Assembly: GCA_964016415.1 (NCBI GenBank)
Contig: OZ024666.1
Span: forward strand, 3,081,310 to 3,145,309
Source of the DNA: Erwinia sp.
GTDB taxonomy: Bacteria; Pseudomonadota; Gammaproteobacteria; Enterobacterales; Enterobacteriaceae
Direction of reading: 5' to 3'
DNA: 64,000 nucleotides
Part shown: in pieces, positions 19,557 through 33,569 of the stretch
Numbering within the stretch: the stretch's first letter is position 1
How the letters are laid out: every line of letters starts with the position of its first letter
The notes under the pieces: model-generated
What the model saw: only the letters and a program-made list of their open reading frames with translations
Database searches by the model: none
Told to the model about the DNA's origin: nothing
Translations under genes and position numbers: made by a program

Positions 19557-19841
19557 TCACTCTTTATCGCTGGTTTTAAAGCTTTTTTCGATAATGTCTT
19601 TCAGCGCCCGGCATTCCAGGCTCAGGTCGGCAAACATCTGCTTCAGGTGGCGGTTCTCGTCTTCCAGCTCTTTTATTTTCTTGATATCAGCCGCTTCCAT
19701 CCCGCCATATTTGGCTTTCCAGTTGTAATAGCTGGCTTCTGAAATAGCCGCCTCACGGCAGACATCTTTTACCGTTCGTCCGGCTTCAACAGACTTCAAA
19801 ACGGCGATAATCTGGTGTTCGTTGAATCGTACTTTACGCAT
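19557..19841 (-). CDS. IS3-family transposase OrfA
   Basis: The product is 94 residues: a helix-turn-helix (MRKVRFNEHQIIAVLKSVEA, CREAAISEASYYNWKAKYGG) and a coiled-coil C-terminus (IKELEDENRHLKQMFADLSL). This is the HTH_Tnp_1 type found in the IS2/IS407 groups. An A-rich run (GAAAAAAGC) near the 3' end is the likely slippage site. Confidence 0.9.
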   Translation of the reverse strand: MRKVRFNEHQIIAVLKSVEAGRTVKDVCREAAISEASYYNWKAKYGGMEAADIKKIKELEDENRHLKQMFADLSLECRALKDIIEKSFKTSDKE

Positions 19842-20073
19842 GGTGATCTCCTTTTGGGGACATAATCAGTATGTCGGAAGATCTCTAAAAGTGAACGGTT
19901 CTTTTTACAGGGATACTTACACCTGCACACGGATAATTAAGCGGTAAGACTAAATTCAGGGGAAGACTACAGGATGATACTGAGTATCAGGTTAAACAGA
20001 TTACTGAACGCGGCTAAAGCAGGCGGCAACCTGCATTAACCGCTGACCAGAAACAACTGACAAGGAGTTGATG

Positions 20074-20313
20074 ATGGCAGAGCACAATACTAAGCCAGAA
20101 GTAAGTATTTCCAAAACGTTACGGCGTCTGAAGGTCGGTTATGTGAGCGTGCGCCACGAAGACCACAAGATACACATGACCCGTTTTTACAGCCGCCACC
20201 CCTGCCTGCATCTGAAGGGGGACTGGCTGGCAGAGGCGGGGTTTGTGACCGATACGCCAGTTACCGTGACCGTTGAGCACGGGCTGCTGATAATACGACC
20301 GCTGGCTGAGTGA
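20074..20313 (+). CDS. symE: SymE-like toxin family protein
   Basis: The product is 79 residues. The central block RRLKVGYVSVRHED, LHLKGDWLAEAGF and VEHGLLIIRPL matches the SymE family, an AbrB-like fold. E. coli SymE is an SOS-induced RNA-cleaving toxin held down by the antisense RNA SymR. I place the start at 20074, 6 bases after AAGGAG; TTG at 20068 and ATG at 20071 are alternatives. It is shorter than E. coli SymE (113). It lies convergent with the CDI immunity gene, beside an IS. Whether an antisense RNA exists cannot be told. Confidence 0.75.
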   Translation: MAEHNTKPEVSISKTLRRLKVGYVSVRHEDHKIHMTRFYSRHPCLHLKGDWLAEAGFVTDTPVTVTVEHGLLIIRPLAE

Positions 20314-20347
20314 CAGATAAAAAATCGGTTTGGTGAACGGGATCAAA

Positions 20348-20608
20348 TTATTTTGGATATGAAATCGCAATTTTATACTCATCACAGATAAATCCCTCAT
20401 CTGCTTTATTATGAGGAGTGTTATCTGTTGAGTAGTATCTCAATTTTGGCAGTTCATTTTGTATTTTAAATTTTAGCTCCTGTGATATTTTTTTCTTAAA
20501 GAATATTATTTTTTCGATGTTAGACCATCCATCTGATACCTCTTTCACAGAATTACCGTCCGAGAGAGAAAGCTCGATAGCATGGTTTATATAAGGTGAT
20601 TTAGTCAT
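20348..20608 (-). CDS. cdiI: Probable CDI immunity protein
   Basis: The product is 86 residues, with no family I recognise. It is called from position: its ATG follows the cdiA stop directly (TGAATG), the usual cdiA-cdiI arrangement, and it lies right behind a variable toxin tip. The predicted protein is soluble and charged, without a signal peptide, as cytoplasmic immunity proteins are. The AT-rich sequence fits a horizontally exchanged toxin/immunity module. It is intact although the upstream cdiA is broken. Confidence 0.65.
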   Translation of the reverse strand: MTKSPYINHAIELSLSDGNSVKEVSDGWSNIEKIIFFKKKISQELKFKIQNELPKLRYYSTDNTPHNKADEGFICDEYKIAISYPK

Positions 20609-23600
20609 TCATTCCCCCAAATCTATTTTATCTATTAATTTCAATTGATTATTGTAATTTTTTATGAAGTACTGATCGGCTTCACCAGGTCCCAACAATG
20701 GGTTAGCCATTACTTTACCAGATGGAATTTTTATATCATTGATCACTTCATAAATTCCCATTTGGGGACGATAACCAAACTCTGGGTGAGGAGATACTTG
20801 TAAGCTTTTAAATATCGATTCTCTACTGAATTCTGCATTTAGCAGTGTATCCAATGAGGTATAATAAGAAGATTGTCCGGGTATTCCTCCGTAAACTTTA
20901 CTACCAGCAGGTAAAGTAACCATGGTCCATTCATCTGCTTTGTATCCCCATTGAAGTTGGTCAGATTTCGCAATGTGGACCCCAAAATTAGACGATTCAC
21001 GTGCTTGTTGGCTGGCTGCAATATTTTCCTTAACTCTTTCAGATATGGATAACGCGGCATTGCTGGAATTAGCTTCTTTTAGCATCGCACCCAGTTTATT
21101 AGCCGCTGTCGTTCCCAGCACAGGAGAAATTGACGCCGCTATAACTTTCATTCCATCATAGGTTTCGATGTATGCAGTGGCCTTATCCTTATCAATCCCA
21201 AGCTGTGCCATGGCATAGTTGACCATCGCATCTTTCACCTGCTGCTGATTTTGTGCATCAACACTAGTGATATTCAGCAGATTGACTATATGTCCGTAAG
21301 CATCAGCATACTGCTGACTGGCTTTTGAATTGTAGTTGCCAAGCCCCTCATACCCTTCTTTCGCTTCTATAACTTTTAACCGTTCACTTGCACAGGCTGC
21401 ACTCGCAGCTTGTCCGTTCGCACACGCAGCTATTACTGCCTTATCACTGCTGATATCTTTCTCAAGCAGGGCATCATACTTCTGCTGTGCTTTCTCACGC
21501 TCTAACGGGTCTTTACTGTTTCTGAGTGTCTGTTTCGCTAATTCAAGCTCTGTCTTCTCCGACACACTCAGATAATTATTCTCAACCGCATTCTTCCCAA
21601 TCTGGGCAGCTCCGACTGTATCAGCCGTACTGTCGCCAATCAAACCACCTGCAAGACCCGCTGCCAGCGTGGAAAGCGTGCTGATAGTCTGTTTCTGCTC
21701 TTCTGTCAGTCTATCAACCGGAATTCCCGGGTACATCTGCTGGGCTACAAACTCCGCTGTTACCCCTGCCGCCGCTCCACCCAGAGCATTATTTCCCTGT
21801 ACCGCCGCAAGAGCAGCGCCCAGGACCGCATGCGCCATCAGGTTCGCTTCTTTATTTAACGTACCATCCGCATTTGTAGTCTGACGGTGGATAACCTCGG
21901 CCAGATAAGGTGACGCGCCCCCGGCAAGGGCTTTCCCAATATCGCCTCCCGCCAGCCCCTGCACCGCAGCCTTCGCCGCCTGAATACCCTGCTGGATTGC
22001 ACTGCCGGTGCCGTACTTCGCCATTTCAGTTTTGTACACATCAGTATTGCGTAATTCCTCTGCAGACAGCCCCGGATGTACTTTTTTCGCCTCACTCAGA
22101 CCAGAGATATCGCCCTGCGTGCGCGCAATATCTGCTGCCTGACTCCCTATTTCACCTATCAGCTGCGCTTCCTTCAGCCGGTTCTGCTCTTTCTCTTTAT
22201 CAAAAATCGGGCTCAGCGTCTGATTCGCATGCTCAACATCACGACTCAGCGTGCAGATATCCTGCTGCTGGTTAACCGTGTCACGCACCACCAGGCTGCC
22301 CTCACTCATTGCCGAGTACGTCGTCGAGCTGGCACTGCCCTCGTTTGCAGCACCTATCAGCAGGTTATTCGCCGCATTGCCCAGAAACTGACTGCCTATG
22401 CTTCCACTGGTGCCGATACCGGCACTCTGGTGCTCAACCTTATACTCTGCCTGATTGGTGATATTGCTAAAGCCAAGCGTACCGGTATCAAGGCGGTTGT
22501 TGTCTGCCGTGGCGGTCGACCCTATCACCGCCCCGTTCAGCTGGGTATGGCCGCCAACCGTGATATCAAAACCGCCTTTACCCGGGAAAATACCTGTCTG
22601 CTCCTGTACCGAGGCATAGGTACTGTGCATTTTATCTTTCGACAGACTGAGCGAAGCTGACCCACCGCCCATACTGGCACTGCCGCCAGCACTGATGCTG
22701 GTCTGTTTTGAATCGTAATTATCGGTATCCTGCTGGCTGGTAAGCATCAGGTCCCGACCAACATCCATCACCACCTTATTCGCGCTGACCTGAGCTCCGG
22801 TGAGCGTGGTATCGCGGCCACTGACAACCGTAACCCGGTTACCGGCGTTAAGGGTGGTTTCGCTGTAAGATGTGCCATTGCCTTTCTCACTGCCCAGGCT
22901 CTTGTTGCCACTGGCGTTAACCGAGATTCCATTGGCTCCGCTGCCAAAATTAATCCCAACGCCGACAGAGCCGCCATGACTTTCATTTTTGCCGTCAAGC
23001 TGCTGACGGTTAGCCGCCGTTTCAGCAGCACATCGCGCTGCGCATTAAGCAGCATTTCATTACCGGCCTGCAGCGCGCTGCCCTGCACACGGATATCTCC
23101 CTCTGAGGCTTTTATCGTGAGATTACTGCCGGCAGTTAACTGACTTCCCTGACTCTGGCTGCTCGTTTGGGTCTGCGTGGAGGTGGATGACTGACTGCCC
23201 CAGGAGAGGTTAACGCCAATCACACTGCCAGGTGAACCGCCTTCAGCGCTATTAAGCTCAGACCCCTGATACGCCTGAACACCGCTGAGCGCCGACTGCA
23301 CGCCCTGCAGCGCCGCAAGGCGACCGTTACTTTCCTCTCGGGCTGAGTTTGCCTAGGTAACTGCCTGATTAATGGCACTGCCTACCGTGCCGGAGAGCGC
23401 CAGCGTGAAACCACTGGTTTTCTGCTCGGTAATATGCGTTTGTGTGCTCTGATGTTCAGCCGCCAGAATATCGACGCTTTTCCCGGCGAGCAGCATATCC
23501 TGCTGACTCACCACATCTGACCCTTTGACGGTCAGTTTATTGCCTGCTGTCAGGCTGACATTGCCCTGAATGCTGCCCACGCTACTGCCCACACTGCTTA

Positions 23601-26600
23601 GTGTGTCACCGTTGTCAGTGGTCTTCAGTGTCTGCTTACCAACACTGATACCGATCCCCCCCGTGCCTGAAAGACCACTGTGCTTTTCACTGTACTGATG
23701 TGATTCCTGGCGGCTTTCAGTGGCAGACTCAATTGTCAGATTATTACCCGCATGAAGCGAGAGATCATGGCTGCTGACCACCTGACTGCCGGTCACGGTA
23801 AGATTATTACCTGCCTGCATAGTAACAGTATCACCACCCAGCGAACTACCATTAACCTGCTGCGCATTCAGAGAGTGGTGCGTTTCTGCAGTGGATGAGG
23901 AGAGGAAACCGCTGCTGCTGGTTTTGTAATACTGTTCAAAACTGGTGCTGTCAAGAGTGTGCTGACCATTGATGTCGTTACCTGCAACCGCGGTGAGTGC
24001 CTGGCCTGCGGAAAGATTACCTGAAGCGACATTGATATCATGCTGAGCACTCAGGGTGACGTTACCTGTCCCTATCACATCACTGCCAGTCTGGTGTGTC
24101 GCGCTGTGATGTGCCCAGTTGTCTTTACCAAAATTCAGATCATCACGGCTGCCCGTGGTGACGGTAGTCAGATTAATATCACCCCCGGCTGCGAGTACAG
24201 TCTGCCCGCCTTCACCACTGTTGACGACCTGAGCCGCCTGCAGATTAATATCGCGTGAGGCCTGTAACTGCAGTTTACCGTCAGATTGCTCAACGTAAAA
24301 ACCAGCTACGCGATCAACAGCAGTCCGTGCGAAATGGCCATCTTCACTTTCGGCCGTGCGCGTAGTCGTGACTGCATTGATGTCACGTCCTGCCTGTGCC
24401 AATAATTTTTGATTGGCTGAGATAACGCCGCCAATATTATTGATATCAGTACCCGCAACCAGAGCCATCTCGTTGCTATGAATAATACCACCCAGATTGT
24501 TGATATTTTCTGCAATGATCGTGCTGTTTTGCTGACCTTTTACCCGCCCGCTGTTAGTTAAATCACCGGAGAGGCTGAGCGTGAGCCGGTTTCCGCTCAA
24601 CAACGCACCACTGCCATCCAGATCACCCTGTTTGACTCTGGCATACACCTGTGGAACCAGCACCTGCTGCACGCTGCCATCAGCCATTTTAACAGGCTGA
24701 GCGACCATCCAGACGATATCACCGGTAAGTAAAGCCATTTGTTGAGCTGTCAGCGCCACACCAGGAACCAGGTTATGCTGCTTCCCGAACTCAATGGCGT
24801 TATTCATCAGAGCCTTAAACTGGTTTTCATCATTACTGTACCCCTCAAGATAGCGGTTACCTGTCAGGGCAATCACCTGCTCGCGGATAAGCTTTTGTTC
24901 GTAATAGCCATCACCAAGGCGTTTAAGCACATTGTTGGGATTAGTGACAAAGGCATTCATCATGTAATCGGACCCGAGCCACTGCTTATTGTTGGTAAAG
25001 CGTGCATCGGTTTCGACCAGGTAACCCGTGGTACTCGCAGGATTAACCTGAAACAGACTATTATCGGGTAATTGAGTATTCGGACCACTGATACGTATCA
25101 GGTTGCCATCCTGGCTGTTAACCTCAAACAAACTGCCTGGTGGTAATACCACCTCACCAGGGATGGAAGGACGTGTTGCTGTATCATTGGGGGTATTCAC
25201 CCCGGAGAGGTTAAGCTCGCCCGGCGTCCGGATATCACCTTGAACAACGGTATTCTGGTGAGCGTCCAGTACCAGACCACTCCCCTGAACCGTCGCGTTA
25301 GACGCAATAGTACTGGGTTTGAGAGTAATGCCCTGAATTACCGTTGGCGGCGTATAATCGATAGTACGCGTTTTTGATTCATCACTCCCTTTGTGGGATT
25401 TACGCCAGTAACTGGTCGCATGCCCGTTATCGTTAATTTGCCGGTTGGCGGCCACCTCAACATTGTTGACACTGGCAGCATTGAGTGCCAGTTGTCCACC
25501 AGCAACAATCTGGCTTTTATCATTGACGACCTGACTGGCATTAATCTCAAGATTACCGCCAGCAATGATTTTTGCCGGGTCACTCTCCTGCACGCGGTCT
25601 TCGGTTATCGTCCGGGTATAGTCGTAGTGAGTAAAACGGTCACCATTCGTGGTGTGACAAATAACGCCCTCAATACACAGGATATTGACCTCATCCTGGT
25701 AGATATAAATGTTATAATCATTGACGTTATAACGTATGCCATTATTGAGTCGGGCTACTTCATATTCCGAAATATGTTCCTGAGAGACCAGCACATTTTC
25801 CAGCGTAAAACGATCGTTGATATTGTTGATATCCGCGATGTTTAGCGTCATATTTCCGGCTGATTCAAGAGTGGCGCTGTGGTTGTTCAGCACCGTAGCC
25901 TGTCCGCCGGCACGGTAATCCGCATCCAGCATGCCGCCAACAGAAAGACTACCATCACTGTAAATCAGCGCATGATCGCGATTGTTGAGTACCCCGATGC
26001 CAAGATCAAGTGTCTGACGGGCCGCCAGCGTTGCTGCCTGCCCTTGTTCAGCCAGATTATTCAGGGTACCTGCCTGAATAGCCAGCGCATCGCCATAAAT
26101 TCTGCCACTGCCGATATTATTGACCGTGGCTCCGTTAAGACGGGTGTAAAACCCATCGATTAGTCCATAATTGGTTAGGGTCTGGCTGGCGGTCAGCTGC
26201 GTGGTGGTGGCGCTTAGCTCGCCATCCTGATTGTTTTGCAGGTCAGTGGCACTGATATTGAGTGTATTGCCCGCCTGGATCAAGGCATCGTTGGTCAGTT
26301 TACCTGCGGTGGTCAGTTGCAGGTTATGACTGGCCTGAAGGGTACCCGTATTTAACAAGTCCTGCACCAGCGTCAGGGTGAGATCCCCCAGAGAAAACAA
26401 CCGTCCATCACCACTTAGTGCTTCTGCTTCCAGCGATAACAGGGTACCCGCTTCAATGCTACCACTGCGATTGAGAATATTTTGTGCGCTGATGACTGAC
26501 GCGCGTTGAGTGCTGAGCAAACCGTCGCTGTTGTTGAGTAAGCCCTGAAGCGCCAGTGTCATGCTGTTATCGGCCAGAATCGTACCGTTGCTGTTATTTA

Positions 26601-26661
26601 ACTCTCTGGCATGGACAGTAATATCACGCGCCAGCACACCTTTTTCCCCTGACTGTAGTGG

Positions 26662-27827
<1,166 letters not shown>

Positions 27828-30800
27828 TGGTTCACCTATAAGATGTTGAGGTGAGCATATCACCTCTGCTCAGGTGGCCAAATTCAGTGTGCCACTACAG
27901 ACTCAGTATTGGTGTTCAGCAGATTATCGGTGTTGATGATCAGCGCAGCAGCACTGTGAATCAGCCCGTCGTGGTTATCAAGCTGCGCGGTCTGGGAGTT
28001 GAGATTGATATCACCCAGCGCCTGAATCTGACCTTGCTGGTTATTGATGTCGCTGCTCGTCAGGCTGAGAGATGTGTTAGCGGCGAGTTGACCTGCCAAG
28101 TTATTGAATGTGCCACTGGTAATGTTCATGGCACCATTGGTTGCCAGCAGACCGCTGCGATTATCAATATCGCCGCTGTTCAGCGTCAGCGCATGTTGTG
28201 CGCTGAATATACCGTTTTGATTACTGAGCAGGCTGCCTCGTGTGTTCCAGACCATATCCTGCCCGGATTGAACCTTGCCGTTACTGTTGTCCAGCGCGTC
28301 AGTGACAGCATAAATCCCGGTCAATCCTGTCAACTGACCATACTGGTTGTTGACGGTCTTATTATCGGTGCTCAGCCACTGATTGCTGATAATCTGCCCG
28401 GTCTGGTTATCCAGGTAACCGGTGAACAGTGTCATGTTTCCCTGGCTGGTGATATGACCATCATTGGTGTTACTGAGGCCCATTCTCTGGGTGTTGAGAT
28501 CCAGCGCACCTGCACTTTGTATTCGTCCCCCGTTATCATTTTGTAAGTTGAGGGTCGTGAGGGAAAGATTGCCGAGGGCGCTAAGCTGACCTTGCTGGTT
28601 ATTGAATGCGGCGGTTGTGATTAGGGCATCAGCCCCGCCGACCAATTGTCCACTCTGGTTGTTGAAATCACCTGAATTAAGTTGTAAAGCCTGGCTGGCT
28701 GCGATAATGCCTGCTGCGTTATTAACCCGGTATCCCTGAGTGTCGAGCACTAATGCTCCACCTGATTACAGTACTCCGGCACGGTTATCCATGCCAGCAG
28801 TGGTTAGCATCATCTGGCTATCCGCCAGCCATTTACCCGACTGATTATTAAGATGCGCGGTGGTAGCATTAATACTTTTAGCGGCAACCATGCCGTTGTG
28901 ATTATCAAATTCACCGGTTGTCAGTGACAGTGCACCAAAGCTGACCAATCCACTCTGTGGGCCACTGCCACTATTGAGCAGGGTATTGCCGCGTGTATCA
29001 ATGCCAAGATCTTTGCCGGCCTGAATCAGACCAGCACGATTATCGATAGCGTTACTGACGATATTCACTTTACCGTCAGTTGCCATCAAGCCGTCTTGAT
29101 TATTAAGCGTACCGTTGAGAAAGATGCTGAGATCACCGCTATCAAAAGCAGTCATCTCGCCGCTGTGATTAGTGAGAGTGTCTGCAGCAATCGCGATAGC
29201 ACCGGCCTGGGTTGTCGCTTTGTTCAGGTTTACATCAGTACCACTCAATAACATTTTGCCATGACTGACAATACTGCCGCTTTCACCGTCGAGAACAGTG
29301 CTACGTATGTCGAGCTGACCATTACCGGCATGCAAAACAGAGCCGTGTTGGTTATTGAGTTGGTTGGTATCGAGACTAAGGCTGTTACTGTTGGTGGCAA
29401 TGATCCCTTCGCGGTTATCAATTCCCTCGCGCATGGCTAATTGCAAATCGGTGTGGCCGAGTTGTTGTATAGTGCCTTTCTGGTTAGACAGCTTACGGGC
29501 GTTAATTTGCAACTGAGCAGCAGAGAGTTTGCCACCATCATGGTTAATGCTTTGGCTGGTGGTCGCGGAAAAGCGTTCGCTGGCGGCAACATTAGCATTT
29601 GATGTTGTAATATCACCTTGCCTCGCGACTATATCGATACTCTTACCACTGGTCTGGCTATGGCTCAGGTCAACCTGGCTGGCCTCAACAGAGAGTGCTG
29701 AAGCGGCAATATTCTGACCATTCGAGGCCAGAGCATCTTTACTCTGTAGAGTTAAGCTACCATGGTCAGTAAGGATGCCGTTACTGTTAACCCCGGCAGC
29801 CAGCACACCGGTGCGGCTACTGTTAATTTGCCTGGCCGTGAGGGTAGTATCGTTACCGGCAGCGATAATACCGCGGTTATCTACCATATCCGCTGCTTTT
29901 AGCGCGCTATAACCTGATGCGTAAAGTTTACCCTCGTTGCTGATACTCCCCTGAGTATCCAGCGACAGATTCTGTTGTGCTGTGATGGTGCCGCTATTAC
30001 TGATGCTACCGTCGGCATTGACTATCACATCACCCGCTGAGGCTCCGATATTTCCGGTATTGCGTACTCCCAGTCCCTGTTCCGTGCCCTTTAGCCGGAT
30101 TTTGTTGGCATACATTCCGCCGATATTCGATACATCCAGTGCAAAAGCCGGGCGTGTACTATTATCTGCCTCTTTGGCACTGATATTTTGATGTGCAGCA
30201 TCAACAATATTAGTCCCCGTGGTCACATTGATTTCACTGGCCCAGATCCCGGCATTCACTTTTACAGAACGGGCAATCAGGTCAGCATGGTCGCTGTTAC
30301 TGGCATCCATTCCGTTGCCATGAACCACGATTTCACCTCGTGTCACATCATAACCGGTGACCAGACCATTGCTCATCTGTACACCACCCGTGGTCAGAGT
30401 GGTGCGGTTGGCGTTGATGAAACCACATCCATCACAGGTGATGCCTGCAGGGTTAGCAATGATTACCTGGGCTTTTTTGCCGGCAACTTCAATAAAACCG
30501 TTTAGTTTGCTTGGGTCGCGTGAGTTGACTTCATTGAGAATTATTTTTGCTTCATTTTTTGCCAGCCATGGATTGGCCGTAACCATGCCCCCCAACTGGG
30601 TCTGGGTATTGGTATGAGAGTTATTGAGAATAACGCCTTTTTGATCAATATCGAATTGGCTGTACACATTACGCGAAACTCCCCCGGCACTGGGGGTTTG
30701 AATATTGACCTGCGGGGTGCCATTAGCACTGTTCACAATAGTCGGTTGTTGCTTGCCTGGCGCGGTATTATCGGCTACGACGCCTGCGCTGGCAGGCATG

Positions 30801-30981
30801 ACGACACCGAGCATCAGCCACAGGCTAAAACATAATGGGTTGATCGCGCTAACGCGCTGGCTGAACGAAGAACCCCGGCACTTACTCTGGTTTCCACCGG
30901 CAGATGCTGCTTTGGCGATATCAGCGACCACCATCAACATACCGCGGGCCTTGTTGAAGATAATACGATAACAGTGTTTAT

Positions 30982-31527
30982 TCATGATAGCGTCCCTGAC
31001 TTATCTTTTTTTACTCGTGCTGAGAGTGGTGCTGCCGCACGCCACGCTTTGGCCTGTGATGCAGTAATGTTGTCGCCATGAAAATTCATTACGCACAGGC
31101 CACGACTGTCACCCCGGTGATACAGTGAACGGAAACAACGTTCCGGGAATAGTGCGCGAGTGACCAGTCTGCGAAGCGGGAAGAGATCACCAAATGGAGC
31201 GATGAAGTCACGCAACCACATGCGTTCGCCGCTGGCCCAATCGCTCTCCTGAAGAAGCAGAGGAGATTTAGTAAGATAACGGTGCTCAGCATCGGTATTC
31301 AGCCACATCCAGCTCAGATATAACACCGGTTGTCCGTTGCGGCTGGCGATAGCATATTGCTGGCGTTTTATTGCTGGCAGCAGTAAATCGGGCAAAGCAT
31401 AAAGTGGTGTCTCACGGTGCATTTTTGAATGCATCCATAGCCATACAGCCGCGCCAAGTGCCTCCGCTTCACCCATCTCTCCACCCAGTAGCATGGGCGC
31501 TTGTACATCATAATTACCCAGCTGCAT
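30982..31527 (-). CDS. cdiC: HlyC-like toxin-activating lysine acyltransferase of the CDI locus
   Basis: The product is 181 residues. Key HlyC residues are conserved: His37 in SKMHRETPLY (HlyC His23) and Asp106 in WLRDFIAPFGD (HlyC Asp92), with QYAIASRNGQPVLYLSW and FPERCFRSLY matching the family. HlyC moves an acyl chain from acyl-ACP to lysines of a secreted toxin. The gene lies between cdiB and cdiA, overlapping cdiA by 4 bases, the place of the acyltransferase gene in cdiBCAI-type loci. It would acylate CdiA in the cytoplasm, but its substrate gene is now broken. It appears intact. Confidence 0.88.
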   Translation of the reverse strand: MQLGNYDVQAPMLLGGEMGEAEALGAAVWLWMHSKMHRETPLYALPDLLLPAIKRQQYAIASRNGQPVLYLSWMWLNTDAEHRYLTKSPLLLQESDWASGERMWLRDFIAPFGDLFPLRRLVTRALFPERCFRSLYHRGDSRGLCVMNFHGDNITASQAKAWRAAAPLSARVKKDKSGTLS

Positions 31528-31529
31528 AC

Positions 31530-33226
31530 TCAGTAGTTCCAGTTCAGATTGAACCCCAGCGTGACCGGGTTGGTGTGGTAGCCGTCAGGTTTTGAGAAAG
31601 GAACACCAGCGAACAGGTCATAACCCGTGTGCAGAACACTACCACGGATACCGATAACCCCCCCTGCAAGTCGTTTACCGATGTTGTCATCACTGCCCCG
31701 ACCGCCAATTTCACCGTAATCTGCGCCGAGGTATAGCTCCTGACCAGGCAACGGGGTGTACCAGCCAAGATCGTTGCGTACATACCAGCCACGATCGGCA
31801 CTGAGTAAGCGCTCACCATCGAAACCACGCACTGTCCAGCGCACACCAATCGAAAATTGATCCTGGGGTGTCAGGGGCGTGTTACTGCGCTGATGTGAAT
31901 ATTGTGTATTGTAATGGAACCGCTGACCGGCAATCTGAAAGGGAATCTCCAGTTGCGTATTAAACTGTACTATTTTACTCAGCGCAGTGCCTTCACCCCA
32001 CCACTCTTCAGGAGCCGGACGAGCACCGAACCAGCGCGTGCCTCGCTGGTAGCTTATCCCTGCATCTAATGTCGCCCATTCAAAATAGTGGCGATGTTGC
32101 AGGCCCAGTTTCCATGCTGAGGTAAGACGACGTTGTGCTTCTATTTCGGTATCGGCGATGAAGTTTTTATTTTCGCGCACCGTGACATCGTAAGTGAGAG
32201 TGGTTTTCTGACTGCCGTTACGATGCAGAACCCGGCTGAGTTGTCCGCCAAGGCTCTTGCTCTTACCGCTGTAACGTATGTCATCGTTCAATCCGGAAAT
32301 CGTCTGGTGATAATCATAATCGTTGGCATTGATGCTCAACAGCCAGTAACCAAAAGGAACAGAGTAGTGCCCGGTATAGTTGCGGGTTCCTTTATTGTGT
32401 TGGGTATTGAGATCATGAGTGGCTGAAATATAAAAAAGATCACTGAGCGATAACGGATTATCCAGCGACAGAGTGACTCCCCCCTGATAATGTCCTGTAT
32501 TGCGGGTGCCTGAATCATCCAGAGAGGCACCAAGACGCCAGAATCTGTTCTGTGTACGTAGTAACACGATGTCGCTTTCACCGGGTTGCGTGCCGGGAAC
32601 AATTTTCATACTGGCTTGTACAGTGGGTAGCCGTTGCAAATTTTCCAGCCCCTGTTCGATATCCCTCAGATCAAGAAGCTCTCCGGCATGTGGCGGGAAC
32701 GCGTTGTACAGGGTGACATAACGGTTGCTTTCTGATGTCAGCATCACCTGGCGGATTTTTCCCGGCACCAGCGTGAGCTTGAGTGTACCACTGTTTAAAT
32801 CTTGTCCCGGTGCCAGCACGCGCGTAGTGACATAGCCACTGTCGATCAGGCGATTTTGCAATGCACCCATCAGCAGGTTAATACCCTGAGTTCAAGGCAA
32901 AAACCCTCAGCTCGCGCGGTAATAAGCCGCAATGGTAACCAGTGTGGCAGAGCATCCTGACCTGTCAGTTTTACCTGCTGAATGGGGAAACAAGGTTTTT
33001 CCGCCGGAAAAATTAACTTCCCGCCTGAGGTGGCCACGGGAGAAAGACGTACATCCGGTGTGGCTGGTGTGAGTTGTTGCTCAAGCGCTTTTTGCTGCTG
33101 TTCCTGGTGGATAAATTGTTGGTCGACTGCGCTCACCGCAGACGAAAAAAGCAGCGATAAAAACACCAGTGGGCTGAAACGAATAACAGAAAAAGAGAGA
33201 TAATGAGCCATGACTGTCCTTGTCAT
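31530..33226 (-). pseudogene. cdiB: CdiB-type two-partner secretion transporter, frameshifted
   Basis: The N-terminal frame (32870-33226) gives a signal peptide (LVFLSLLFSSAVSA) and the start of POTRA 1. The C-terminal frame (31530-32870, 446 residues) gives the second POTRA ([15 protein letters not shown]) and the TpsB/ShlB beta-barrel, ending in the outer-membrane signature GFNLNWNY. The two join by a single-base shift near 32885. CdiB exports CdiA through the outer membrane. The barrel looks undamaged, so the lesion is a single event. It is first in the cdiBCAI operon. Confidence 0.88.
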
Positions 33227-33569
33227 TTAATTCAAAGTAATCTAATAATTATGTAAATGTAAAAATCAGTGGCACATCATAACAACTATTAAATTAATGT
33301 GAAAGTCACTCATAAGCTAAATTTATTTGTGAACAAGTATCTGGCGTGCAAACCTGTTCTCTCATCCTCTCCACAAAGTGCAGACACCGCACTGAACAGG
33401 TTTTGTTTTCAAACTGTTCCGTTCTGCGGCCGCCACAAGCAGTGTGACGGCGCCAGCAGCAGAGACCACATTCGCTATAATAAAACACTGCCATGCTGAT
33501 TATTTCCCGGCAGGCAAAGTGCTCTCCAGTGGTTATGGATACGAATGTGACTAATTTTTCCTTAACATC
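33227..33569. other. Intergenic stretch between cdiB and gor
   Basis: No gene is supported in these 343 bases. The first part is AT-rich and probably holds the cdiB promoter. A 9-base inverted repeat, AACCTGTTC at 33351 and GAACAGGTT at 33394, is spaced too widely for a normal terminator. The stretch marks the switch from the accessory region to the core region. Confidence 0.5.

Larger units (their letters stand above)
18715..19921 (-). mobile_element. IS3-family element (IS2/IS407-type OrfA)
   Basis: The 1207-bp element is bounded by TGTAAGTATCTCAAC on the left and the inverted complement of TGTAAGTATCCCTGT on the right. It carries orfA (19557-19841) and orfB (18731-19525) on the minus strand. 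No short flanking duplication is obvious (CAT against CCT). It differs in repeat ends and OrfA family from copies A-C. Confidence 0.9.

Noticed and set aside
20119..20400. A 93-codon frame antisense to symE
   Set aside because: It spans symE and the start of the immunity-gene side without ribosome site or family signature. An antisense RNA is possible, but not this protein.
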